From JANOYJ01 sp963792485 (lineage in GTDB: Bacteria > Pseudomonadota > Alphaproteobacteria > Rhizobiales > Rhizobiaceae), in assembly GCA_963792485.1 (NCBI GenBank), contig CAWBWL010000007.1, positions 806,001-870,000 of the forward strand: 64,000 bases of DNA, given 5' to 3'. Of this stretch, positions 56,079 to 64,000 are shown piece by piece. The notes under the pieces were generated by a model, which saw nothing but the letters and a program-made list of their open reading frames with translations, did not search any database and was not told the origin of the DNA. The number at the start of each line of letters is the position of its first letter. The stretch's first letter is position 1. Position numbers and translations under genes: made by a program.

Positions 56079-58463
56079 TCAGGCTGCAATTTCATCCGCA
56101 GGCTTGGAGTCGCGCTGCGGCATTTGCGCGCCGACAAACTTGCCGAGCAGGAACGGTGGCAGCTCCACGGCCGAGAGTGGCCGGGCGAAATAGTAGCCCT
56201 GCAAATGGTCGCAGGCGATGCCGCGCAGGAATTCCACTTGCTCCTTGGTCTCCACGCCCTCGGCAGTGATGCGCATGTTCAAGGTTTTGGCAAGCGAACC
56301 GATGGTCCTCAAGACGTCGCAGGCGGCGCGATCCGTCTCAATGGCGGAAACGAAGGACCTGTCGATCTTGATCTTGTCGTAAGGGAATTTCAGCAGATAG
56401 GAGAGCGAGGAGTAGCCGGTGCCAAAATCATCCATCGCAATGCAAACGCCGATCTCACGCAACTGGCCGAGAATGGCGATCACGTCATCCGGACGGTCAA
56501 TGAGCAAGCTTTCAGTGATCTCGAGTTCAAGCCGGTGCGGCATGAGGCCGGATCGTTTCAAGGCGTTCTGAACCGTCTCAACGATGCGAGCATTGTCGAA
56601 TTGCGGCGCCGACAGATTGACCGCGACAGTCAGATGATCCGGCCACTCGGCAGCGATCATGCACGCCTCTTCCAGCACCCAATCGCCGATGGCCTTGATG
56701 AGACCCGAATTTTCCGCGATCGGGATAAATTCGGCCGGCGAGATCAATCCGCGGATCGGATGGTTCCAGCGCAGAAGCGCCTCAAAGCCTGATGGCTCGT
56801 TGGATTCAGCGCCGATCAATGGCTGGAAAAAGAGCGCAAACTCGCCATTCTGCAGGGCGGATTTGAGATCAAACTCGAGCGCCCGGCGCTCGCGCGCCTG
56901 ACTGTCCATTGAGATCTCGAAGAAGCGATACGCAGAGCGCCCGGAATCCTTGGCGCGGTAAAGCGCAAGATCGACATTGCGCAAAAGCTGGTCGGATCGT
57001 GTGCCATGACGCGGGGCAATGGCGATGCCGACGCTGGCGCCGATATTGATGGTTTCGCCGTCGATCAGGAACGGTTCGGACAGGTGCGATACGATGGAGG
57101 CAGCGAGCGGTTCCACATCAGCGGCCTTGGCGGCTTTGTTGATGATGATGGCAAACTCGTCGCCTCCCAGACGCGCAAGCGCCGAAGCCTGCGGGACCAG
57201 CGCCTTCAGGCGTTTGGAGACTTCGATCAACAGACGGTCGCCGACCGGATGGCCGCGTGTGTCGTTGACAGTTTTGAAATTGTCGAGGTCAAGAAACATC
57301 AGCGCAAAGGGAGCGCCATAGCGTTCCAGCCGGGAGACGGTCTGATTCAATGTCTCGGTAAAGTGCGCGCGGTTGAGCAGTCCTGTCAGGGCATCATTGT
57401 GCGCAAGGAAGGAAATTCGCTCATCTGCCTTCTTGTTGAAAGTAATGTCCGAACCGACGCCATGATAGCCAAGCGGCTTGTCCCCCGGACCCTTCTCCGC
57501 CATTCCGGTCAGTGACCACCAACGTGTTTCGCCGCCGACGGCCACAGGAAGTTCGATTTCTGTGAAATTCAGCTGGCGGTCCAGCGAGCTTTGGATAACG
57601 GCAATCGCAGGATGGGGATCTTCGCTTGCGGCCGCAAACAGATCCGAGAGTTTCATCCCGCACAGTTCAATCGCCGTGCGTCCCGCAGCCTGGGCAAACC
57701 GGTCAGAGGCGCGGATGATGCGCAATTGATGATCCGTCTCCCAGAGCCAGTCAGACGAATGCGCCTCGAAGTCCTTCAACAGCAGGGAGATGGTCTTTTT
57801 CTGGTCTTCAACAGTAGCGCTGACCAGCATGGATCGCAGATAGATTTTTGCCTGAGCGTAGCTGGAAAGCAGCACGGTCAAGATATAGGCAATCAAGATC
57901 ACCGACAGCACCGCGGTCAAGGCGGTGGCCTCGGCCGCGAACACGGCAAGACAACCCAGAGCCACCGGCGTAATGAAGGCGAGGGCGACAACGGGAATTG
58001 TTGCCAGGACAAAACCGGCCACACAGAGCAATCCGGTTATGCATATGCCAAGCGTCACGTTCAGCTCGGTATGCTGCGTGCTGAAAAACACGAATGGGGC
58101 AGCGCTCCAGACCAATCCCAAAAGAAATGCACGGATCGCCGCCAATTTGACCGCGCGCGTTGAAACGTACTTTCGGCTCGGGCCTCCGCGCGAGCTGAGC
58201 CAGACTTTGATTCCTATCGCGCTGTAGGAGAACGCTCCCGCAAACCACATCAGAGCCCATGTCTGCACCGGCCCGCCAAGGCTCATGAAAAGGAGCATTG
58301 CGGCAAGCAGGGCATTGCCGCCCATCATGCCGGGCATGGTGCGCACCAGCGCAGCTACCTGCTGCGCACGCACTTGCGAGCGCAATTGTTCATCCGAGTT
58401 GTCGATACCCAACAACTTGTCAAAACTCTTTTCCAGATATGCAGCCATGCTTGTCGCAGGCAT
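56079..58463 (-). CDS. Membrane PAS-GGDEF-EAL cyclic-di-GMP protein
   Basis: About 794 residues. The N-terminal 200 residues hold several hydrophobic segments (LVRTMPGMMGGNALLAAMLLFMSLGG and later). They are followed by a PAS domain (about 225-340), GGDEF (LGGDEFAII, intact) and EAL (FEALLRW, MDDFGTGYSSLSYL, KIDRSFV, AEGVET, all intact). It could both make and degrade c-di-GMP. The start is uncertain: ATG at 58463 has AAGGTGGGA upstream; GTG at 58478 and ATG at 58448 are alternatives. Confidence 0.9.
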   Translation of the reverse strand: MPATSMAAYLEKSFDKLLGIDNSDEQLRSQVRAQQVAALVRTMPGMMGGNALLAAMLLFMSLGGPVQTWALMWFAGAFSYSAIGIKVWLSSRGGPSRKYVSTRAVKLAAIRAFLLGLVWSAAPFVFFSTQHTELNVTLGICITGLLCVAGFVLATIPVVALAFITPVALGCLAVFAAEATALTAVLSVILIAYILTVLLSSYAQAKIYLRSMLVSATVEDQKKTISLLLKDFEAHSSDWLWETDHQLRIIRASDRFAQAAGRTAIELCGMKLSDLFAAASEDPHPAIAVIQSSLDRQLNFTEIELPVAVGGETRWWSLTGMAEKGPGDKPLGYHGVGSDITFNKKADERISFLAHNDALTGLLNRAHFTETLNQTVSRLERYGAPFALMFLDLDNFKTVNDTRGHPVGDRLLIEVSKRLKALVPQASALARLGGDEFAIIINKAAKAADVEPLAASIVSHLSEPFLIDGETINIGASVGIAIAPRHGTRSDQLLRNVDLALYRAKDSGRSAYRFFEISMDSQARERRALEFDLKSALQNGEFALFFQPLIGAESNEPSGFEALLRWNHPIRGLISPAEFIPIAENSGLIKAIGDWVLEEACMIAAEWPDHLTVAVNLSAPQFDNARIVETVQNALKRSGLMPHRLELEITESLLIDRPDDVIAILGQLREIGVCIAMDDFGTGYSSLSYLLKFPYDKIKIDRSFVSAIETDRAACDVLRTIGSLAKTLNMRITAEGVETKEQVEFLRGIACDHLQGYYFARPLSAVELPPFLLGKFVGAQMPQRDSKPADEIAA

Positions 58464-58722
58464 TATGCGAAGTCCCACCTTTTTCAGGTCGAATTTCGCA
58501 TGGGGACATTAATATTCCCTTGTCCAGCGGCCTTGTGAGCGGTGGGAATGGTGAATGCCCTGCTAACGCGCATCTTGCAGCCAAAATTCCGCTTTATTTA
58601 CCTTTTTGGTTTGACTTTCATTTACCACAGTTTGAAGCAAACAACCTGCAGTACCCAGTTTAAACCAGTCCGAAACTTTCCTGCCCAATGCTTGAGGCAA
58701 CCAAAAACACGGACAGGTTTGG

Positions 58723-60120
58723 GTGACAGATATGGCGATAGATTTTGGACGCATGAATGCCTCGATGGCAGATCTGCCAGCAGAGGCGTTGAATGGCAGC
58801 TTGCGCGACTATAAGGAAATCCGCGGCGTTGACCTTTTAGGCCGGACCGACGGTTTTTACGCTTGGCAAGATTTGCGCCGTGCGCACAAGCTCTGGCCCT
58901 ATTCCAAATCGACGGACACAGCGCCAAAGACGACATGCATTGCCCGCGACGATATGGGTGAGACAGTTGAAGGCGTGAACTTCGCTTCGCAGGACTATTT
59001 GAGCCTGTCCTCGCACCCTGCGGTCAAAGAGGCCGCGATTGCAGCCGTGAAGGAATATGGCGTGCATTCAGCCGGCTCCGCCGCGCTGCTGGGCAACACG
59101 CATAATTCCCTCAAGCTCGAGCGCACGATTTCCGATTTCGTGCACGGCCGCGAGGTTGTTCTTTATCCAACAGGCTGGTCCGCCGGCTTTGCAGCTGTGC
59201 AGGGCTTTGTGCGCCCTTCCGATCACGTGGTGCTGGACGTTCTCGCCCACTCATGCCTTCAGGAAGGCGCACGTTCGGCGACCGGCAATATTCACTTTCA
59301 CGGACATTTGAATGTGAAGGGCCTTGAGCGCCGTTTGCAGAAGATCCGTGCGCATGACACTGAGAATGCGATCCTGGTTGTGACCGAGAGCCTGTTCTCC
59401 ATGCACTCCGACACGCCCGACATCGGCGCTCTGAAAGCTGTGTGCGATGAGTACAAAGCAACTCTGCTTGTCGATTGCGCGCATGACTTTGGCTGCATCG
59501 GCGAAGATGGCCTTGGCCATATCGGCCTGCAAAACGCACTCGACAAGTCTGACATTGTCATCGGCAGCTTCTCGAAGACATTTGCGTCAAATGGCGGCTT
59601 CATTGCCGTGCGCAATCGCGCGCAGAAAGAGTATCTGAAATACTATTCCGCCACGCAGACCTTCTCAAATGCCCTCTCGCCGGTGCAGGCGGCCTCCGTG
59701 CAGGCCGCGTTCGAAATCGTCGGCTCGCAGGAGGGCCGTGATCGCCGCCGCTCGCTGATGGACAACATCCTGTATATGCGCGCTGAAATGACGAAGGCGG
59801 GCATGGAAGTTCTCGGCGATCCGTCACCGATCGTTCCTGTGCGTGTCGGCGCGGAAGGTCAGGCACGCATCGCCGCCCACCGCTTGAACGAGCTCGGCGC
59901 TATCGCCAACCTTGTTGAATATCCCGCCGTGCCGCAGGGCGGCGCGCGTTTCCGCGTGCAGGTCATGGCAAACCATCAGCGCAAGGAAATCGACACGCTG
60001 ATCACATCCATGGTCAAGGCGATGCAGTATGCCGAAGCGGACTTCCGACCATACCGCAACATTGCGACAATTCCGCAGTCGAGCCCCGCGCTCGACGGTC
60101 AAATGTCAGACGCGGCGTAA
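58723..60120 (+). CDS. Alpha-oxoamine synthase family PLP enzyme (possible autoinducer synthase)
   Basis: 465 residues from the GTG, or 462 from the ATG at 58732. It has the fold-type I motifs of alpha-oxoamine synthases: NFASQDYLSLSSHP, LYPTGWSAGFAAVQ, LLVDCAHDFGCIGEDGLG and the PLP lysine in GSFSKTFASNGGF. It has an N-terminal extension of about 80 residues compared with CqsA, LqsA or BioF. The family includes serine palmitoyltransferase, BioF and the alpha-hydroxyketone synthases CqsA/LqsA. No biotin or sphingolipid genes are near, but a receiver protein and a membrane hybrid kinase follow. A signalling role is an inference from this context. Confidence 0.72.
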   Translation: MTDMAIDFGRMNASMADLPAEALNGSLRDYKEIRGVDLLGRTDGFYAWQDLRRAHKLWPYSKSTDTAPKTTCIARDDMGETVEGVNFASQDYLSLSSHPAVKEAAIAAVKEYGVHSAGSAALLGNTHNSLKLERTISDFVHGREVVLYPTGWSAGFAAVQGFVRPSDHVVLDVLAHSCLQEGARSATGNIHFHGHLNVKGLERRLQKIRAHDTENAILVVTESLFSMHSDTPDIGALKAVCDEYKATLLVDCAHDFGCIGEDGLGHIGLQNALDKSDIVIGSFSKTFASNGGFIAVRNRAQKEYLKYYSATQTFSNALSPVQAASVQAAFEIVGSQEGRDRRRSLMDNILYMRAEMTKAGMEVLGDPSPIVPVRVGAEGQARIAAHRLNELGAIANLVEYPAVPQGGARFRVQVMANHQRKEIDTLITSMVKAMQYAEADFRPYRNIATIPQSSPALDGQMSDAA

Positions 60121-60152
60121 CTTCACTTCACCTGTCTTGTCAGGGGGACAAA

Positions 60153-60548
60153 ATGACACTGAGTTTGTTGGCAGTAGATGATGATCCTTCCTCCGCCGAG
60201 CTTGTTGTGCGGGTGTCGGAGCGGTGCGGGTTTGAGGCTTTTGCGACCTCGGACTCCCGCGGCGTGGTCGAGTTGATCCGTCAGTTGGATCCGGACATTC
60301 TGGCTGTGGATATCTGCATGCCAAATGTCGATGCCCTGGAGCTGTTCCGCCTGTTGTCAGAGGACAAATTTAGCGGTTCCATCATTATCGTCAGCGGACA
60401 GGATGAGAGCACGCTTTATTCCGCAGCCCGCTACGCCGAGGAGCTCGGACTGAACCGGCCCAAGACCATGCAGAAGCCGCTGAACTTCCAGGATCTGCGC
60501 AGTTGGCTGCACTCGGTAAACGAAGGCTCCAAGGCGGCGGCTGCCTGA
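60153..60548 (+). CDS. Single-domain response regulator
   Basis: 131 residues: one receiver domain with the acidic pocket DDD at 9-11, phospho-acceptor Asp in LAVDICMP, Ser in IVSGQD and Lys in MQKPL. The alanine-rich tail carries no output domain. It lies 32 bases after the oxoamine-synthase gene on the same strand, so the two are probably co-transcribed, with a receiver partnered to the kinase that is convergent to it. Confidence 0.88.
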   Translation: MTLSLLAVDDDPSSAELVVRVSERCGFEAFATSDSRGVVELIRQLDPDILAVDICMPNVDALELFRLLSEDKFSGSIIIVSGQDESTLYSAARYAEELGLNRPKTMQKPLNFQDLRSWLHSVNEGSKAAAA

Positions 60549-60573
60549 CTGTCTATTTGCATTACTTGAAATA

Positions 60574-60607
60574 AAAGGCCGCGCACTGGGCACCAGGCGC
60601 GGCCTTT
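60574..60607. terminator. Bidirectional terminator between the two receiver genes
   Basis: AAAGGCCGCGC and GCGCGGCCTTT form a perfect 11-bp stem over a 12-base loop, flanked by A- and T-rich ends on both sides. It sits between the convergent response-regulator genes and can serve both strands. Confidence 0.85.
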
Positions 60608-60634
60608 CCGTATACGGTTGTCAGACTGGTCTTG

Positions 60635-61003
60635 TCAGGCGGCGTTGAGCCAGACGTCCATCTTGCCAAGCAGGCGCGCCAAGTCCACCGGCTTGGTATC
60701 AAAGTCGCAGCAGCCGGCCCGCAGCGCCTTGTCGCGGTCCGATTCAAAGGCGCTTGCAGTCAGCGCTATCACGGGAATGGACGCCGTCTCCGCATCGGCC
60801 TTGATCTGCCGGGTTGCCTCGCATCCATCCATGCCAACCAAACCGATATCCATGAGGATAAGATCTGGATGGATGGCTCTTGCCGCTTCCACGCCGGAGG
60901 GTCCGTCTTCCGCAAAGCGCACTTCAAAGCCGCGGCGCTCCAGCCGCCGGCCAAGCACGTCGCGGTTCATTGGATTGTCTTCAACGATCAGAATGAGCGG
61001 CAT
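60635..61003 (-). CDS. CheY/DivK-like single-domain response regulator
   Basis: 122 residues: receiver domain with ED at 8-9, phospho-acceptor Asp in LILMDIGLVGMDG, Thr in ALTASAF and Lys in DTKPVDL. There is no output domain. It is encoded 32 bases downstream of the hybrid kinase and is likely its phosphotransfer partner. Confidence 0.9.
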   Translation of the reverse strand: MPLILIVEDNPMNRDVLGRRLERRGFEVRFAEDGPSGVEAARAIHPDLILMDIGLVGMDGCEATRQIKADAETASIPVIALTASAFESDRDKALRAGCCDFDTKPVDLARLLGKMDVWLNAA

Positions 61004-61035
61004 GATTGTTCTACCCTTTTCATTGACGCCTTGTT

Positions 61036-62964
61036 TCAGCTTGCGCGTTTGGTTTCAACGAGGCTGCCTTGGCTGGCCTCGTCAAAGGCCTTCATTATCA
61101 CATCCCTGTCGAGCGGCTTGCTGATGAAGCCATCGGCGCCAGCCTTGTAAGCCGCAGAGCGTTCGTCAAGCGCGCTCAACATGATAATCTTGCTGTCCGC
61201 GCAGGTGCGGTCGGCACGAATGTCCTTCAGCACGTTCCAGCCGCTGGAGCCGGGTAGCATAACGTCCACGATGATGATGTCCGGGCGAACCGTGCGCGCC
61301 ATTTGCAGGCCGGTCTGCGGATTGTCGGTCATCAGCGTGCGGAAACCTTCCTTTGTGAGAATGCGTTCCGCCAGCTCAAGTATGGAATGATCGTCATCAA
61401 TGACGAGAACGTTGCGCTGCGTGTTTGCGGACTTCGGCAGAGTTGGCGGGAAAATGAGGCTGCGCTCCTCCGGCGTCATGTCATCATTGTCATCCGTCAC
61501 ATCCGCAGAGACGGGCTTGGAGGCCTGCACGGTTGGGGACGGAGCGGCGACTTTGCGCTCGTTGAGGCGTTCGAGCACGGTGCCCTTCGACTGCAGGGCC
61601 GGCAGCATGATGGTAAAGGTGGAGCCCTGGTTGGTCTCACTCTCGGCAGAGATTTTTCCGCCCATCAAATTGCACAGGTTCTGGCTCAGCGACAGGCCAA
61701 GTCCGGTGCCGCCGTATTTGGCCGCGATAGAGGCGTTCGCCTGCTGGAAATTGGCGAACAAGCCTTTCTGCTGATCTTCGGACATGCCGACGCCGGTGTC
61801 CTGAACAGTGATCCTGATCCAATCTTCCTTGCCGATTGTCTCGCGTGTCACGGACAAAGTGACCTTGCCGTTATTGGTGAACTTGGCGGCGTTGGACAAG
61901 AGATTAATGACCGCTTGGCGCAGTTTGGTCGCGTCCGCATCAATCGTGCCGAGGCTCTTGCCGCGCTCAATGATGAAGGCATTGGTGTTCTTTGCCACCA
62001 TCGGACGGCAGGTGAACTCGATCTCGTCAACGAAGCGGTCAAGCGACATGCGCTCAAGATAGAGCTCCATCTTGCCGGCCTCGATCTTCGAAATATCGAG
62101 AATGTCATTGACCATGGACAGCAGATGCTTGCCAGCGGCGCTGATTTTCTGCAGGTCGGAAATCTGTTCGCCCCTGCCCTCGATCTCGGCATCTTCGAGA
62201 AGGATTTCGCTATAACCGATAACGGCATTCAGCGGCGTGCGCAGCTCATGGCTCATCTTTGCGAGGAATTCAGATTTTGCGCCATTGGCCGCTTCCGCCT
62301 CCTCCTTGGCGCTGGTGAGCTGGGTCATGGTGGTCTGGTGGCGCTCGATTTCACGGATGAGGCCGGACTGGGAATCGACGATCGTTGCGTAATAAATCGC
62401 CATCATGAACACATAGGCCGATGCGCAGGTCGTCGAGATAATGCCGATGATGACCATGTCATCGACCGGAATGTGCACCGGAAAGCCGCCCTTCAGATAT
62501 GCGGCCAGGAACGCGCCCATGCTCAGCGTGATTTCGGCAAGAACCGCCAATCGCGTGAACGGCGTTGAGCCGAGATAGAAGAAGGCGAGGAGCGGGACGA
62601 TGAGGAGCCAGGCGAGAAATGGCGAGCTTGCGCCGCCATAATTATACGCGCCCCAGAGAATGGCAAAGATCAGGTTCTGCACCGACGCGAGCGCCAGCTT
62701 TTCATAATCGATCTTGAGAAATTTGACCGCAAACGGGAAAGCCCAAAAGAGAGAAATGGACACGCCCAGAATCAGCGAATGCGGATAAGGCTCCGGGTCG
62801 CTGAGCAGCATGAAAATCGTGATCGGATGGCCAAGGAAGGGCCCGAGCAGATGACTGATCAGGAACATGCGCACGCGCTTCTCAGCCAGCACATCTCCGC
62901 GCAGGCGGTCAGGCATGAACCAGTCAATGACCCCGTCCATGGTGTTGGTTATGCCTGAAAACAT
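61036..62964 (-). CDS. Membrane-bound hybrid histidine kinase
   Basis: About 642 residues from the ATG at 62964, which follows GAGGGGAAAG. The first 190 contain about six predicted helices with very short loops (FLISHLLGPFLGHPITIFMLL through VIIGIISTTCASAYVFMMAIYYATI), a sensor layout like CqsS/LqsS rather than a periplasmic-domain kinase. Then come a coiled-coil linker, HisKA with phospho-His in KMSHELRTPLNAVIGYSE, HATPase (NLLSNAAKF, DTGVGM, GGTGLGLSLS) and a C-terminal receiver (Asp in IIIVDVMLPG). It points leftward and is convergent with the oxoamine-synthase operon. Confidence 0.9.
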   Translation of the reverse strand: MFSGITNTMDGVIDWFMPDRLRGDVLAEKRVRMFLISHLLGPFLGHPITIFMLLSDPEPYPHSLILGVSISLFWAFPFAVKFLKIDYEKLALASVQNLIFAILWGAYNYGGASSPFLAWLLIVPLLAFFYLGSTPFTRLAVLAEITLSMGAFLAAYLKGGFPVHIPVDDMVIIGIISTTCASAYVFMMAIYYATIVDSQSGLIREIERHQTTMTQLTSAKEEAEAANGAKSEFLAKMSHELRTPLNAVIGYSEILLEDAEIEGRGEQISDLQKISAAGKHLLSMVNDILDISKIEAGKMELYLERMSLDRFVDEIEFTCRPMVAKNTNAFIIERGKSLGTIDADATKLRQAVINLLSNAAKFTNNGKVTLSVTRETIGKEDWIRITVQDTGVGMSEDQQKGLFANFQQANASIAAKYGGTGLGLSLSQNLCNLMGGKISAESETNQGSTFTIMLPALQSKGTVLERLNERKVAAPSPTVQASKPVSADVTDDNDDMTPEERSLIFPPTLPKSANTQRNVLVIDDDHSILELAERILTKEGFRTLMTDNPQTGLQMARTVRPDIIIVDVMLPGSSGWNVLKDIRADRTCADSKIIMLSALDERSAAYKAGADGFISKPLDRDVIMKAFDEASQGSLVETKRAS

Positions 62965-63050
62965 GTCTTTCCCCTCAGTGGCGGAATGTGTGAAGAACAA
63001 CTTAATGCACGGCCATTAACGATCGGTTAGTGCTCGGAGCTTGCGCCCCG

Positions 63051-64000
63051 TCAGAATTTCCCGATCACATTGAGGAAGACGCCCTGATCGTCATAGGTGA
63101 GATCGGTCAGATCATCGGAGAACTTGCCGAAATTGTAGCCAATGCCGATCTTGGCATTGTTGCCGACATGGCGGTACACGGCCGCGAGCGCGCCGAAATG
63201 GGTCTGGCCTGCCTCTGGCGTGTAAAGCACCCTGCCCTCGACCAGCGCGTCCCAGTTCTTCACAACATTGAGGTCGAGCCGGACGATGCCGAGATGTGCG
63301 CTGCTTGCCGTAAAATCGTCAGTCAAACGCGAGGTGGAAATCTCTCCGAAGCGGTAGCCATATTTTGCACCGATCGTCAGATACTCGTTGATGTCATAGG
63401 ATGCATCGGCTGACAGAATATGGCTGCGTTGCTTGGGGCCAAGGATATCGCCGTTCGCATTGACCTGTTGGGGACCCGGAAGGTCGTACAGGAAGGCGTA
63501 TTTGAACAGAACATTCCATTTGTCATTCTCGACCGGGCGGTAGGCATAGCCGATGGAGGCCTCGACGTAATCGCCGTCAAGGATTGTATCTTCATCCGAA
63601 TTGGAGATGAGAGCGTCGACATGGGCTGACAGACGCCAGTCTTCGCTGGTCTTCCACGATGTCCGCGCACGCATCAGATAGGTGTTGCGGTCACGCTTGT
63701 TGTCGGTAGAGTCTTCAAAGCGGGCTTCGAGGGCCGCCGAGGCGGAGACTTCGTCGGTCAAATAGCCGACCTTGCTCGAGAAGCCCTTGCGGTCAAAGTC
63801 GCCATTCATCGCGTCCGTGACGGTGCCGAGTTCCATGCCAAGGCTTGCGCTCCAGATTTCATCCGGGGCAAAACTGATGCCATAGACCTGCGTGAGCGAA
63901 CGCTTGTGGCCAAAGAGGTCGGCGTTGGATTCCGAGAAAGCCGAGAGCCACTCGTTCAGCTTGCGGTGCGAGCCTGCAACGATCACGCCGGAATCGCGGC
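63051..64000 (-). CDS. C-terminal part of an outer-membrane beta-barrel protein (runs off the edge)
   Basis: At least 311 residues of alternating amphipathic strands with aromatic girdles (SASLGMELGTVTDAMNGDF, NVLFKYAFLYDLPG, LTIGAKYGYRFGE) and a terminal FLNVIGKF ending in Phe, the export signal for outer-membrane barrels. The frame stays open beyond the right edge, so the GTG at 63986 is not the true start. Such barrels often sit at the end of a larger alphaproteobacterial surface or repeat protein. It lies 86 bases downstream of the hybrid-kinase start region on the same strand. Confidence 0.75.
   Translation of the reverse strand, partial: RDSGVIVAGSHRKLNEWLSAFSESNADLFGHKRSLTQVYGISFAPDEIWSASLGMELGTVTDAMNGDFDRKGFSSKVGYLTDEVSASAALEARFEDSTDNKRDRNTYLMRARTSWKTSEDWRLSAHVDALISNSDEDTILDGDYVEASIGYAYRPVENDKWNVLFKYAFLYDLPGPQQVNANGDILGPKQRSHILSADASYDINEYLTIGAKYGYRFGEISTSRLTDDFTASSAHLGIVRLDLNVVKNWDALVEGRVLYTPEAGQTHFGALAAVYRHVGNNAKIGIGYNFGKFSDDLTDLTYDDQGVFLNVIGKF

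Noticed and set aside
63000..63025. Possible CtrA box (TTAA ... TTAAC) upstream of the hybrid kinase
   Set aside because: The spacing is 10 bases rather than the 7 of the CtrA consensus, and the site is downstream of the barrel gene start side rather than at a promoter I can define.

Overview
The window looks like chromosome from an alphaproteobacterium of the order Hyphomicrobiales (Rhizobiales). It has high GC, tightly packed operons joined by ATGA/GTGA/TGATG overlaps, an Omp25-like porin, an agp-type alpha-galactoside operon, a rhizobial-style N-acetylglucosamine locus, a form II CO-dehydrogenase-like cluster and a PPi-type phosphofructokinase. This placement is inference from gene content and style. 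I see no rRNA, tRNA or CRISPR array.

Left part (1-16.7 kb): a frameshifted ParB-like/DNA-methyltransferase gene runs off the left edge. A gene-free stretch with a short tandem repeat follows. Next comes a five-gene operon (SWIM zinc finger, DUF5691, MoxR-type AAA+, DUF5682, VWA) related to E. coli yehLMPQ, then a hypothetical gene. A six-gene sugar operon follows (Gfo/Idh oxidoreductase, sugar isomerase/epimerase-like, alpha/beta hydrolase, Rpe/AlsE-like epimerase, ROK kinase, SDR), and then class II fructose-bisphosphate aldolase.

Accessory patch (16.7-18.9 kb): the 3' end of the aldolase gene occurs three times. The copies bracket an orphan lower-GC gene and a P-loop kinase, and a HicA-like toxin with an abnormally short HicB-like partner follows the last copy. 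This resembles a repeatedly used integration site.

Central sugar region (18.9-42.7 kb): the minus-strand agp-like operon holds a binding protein, two Opp-type permeases, a fused double ATPase and two GH4 glycosidases. A flavin-dependent halogenase-family gene lies inside it. A divergent AraC-type regulator is broken by a frameshift. Then come a ParDE-type toxin-antitoxin pair, a PPi-phosphofructokinase and an N-acetylglucosamine-type locus. In that locus the ABC transporter genes run left, and kinase, GntR regulator, SIS-domain enzyme and NagA run right. Two of its genes (Gfo/Idh and SIS) read only across single-base frameshifts.

Right part (42.7-64 kb): Omp25-like porin, small secreted protein, coxSLM (form II), gcvTHP flanked by decayed lipA-like and sdaA-like genes, a LysR regulator, an ATPase remnant, a CaiB-type CoA transferase and a membrane GGDEF-EAL protein. 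Next is a signalling locus: an alpha-oxoamine-synthase-family enzyme, a response regulator, a CheY/DivK-like receiver and a membrane hybrid histidine kinase. An outer-membrane barrel protein runs off the right edge.

The most interesting candidates are the alpha-oxoamine synthase/hybrid kinase locus (possible LqsA/CqsA-like signalling), the halogenase-family gene inside the alpha-galactoside operon, the triplicated fba 3' end, and the sugar operon with an AlsE/AlsK-like pair. Several single-base frameshifts in conserved genes all have the same sign, so assembly error should be excluded before calling them pseudogenes.
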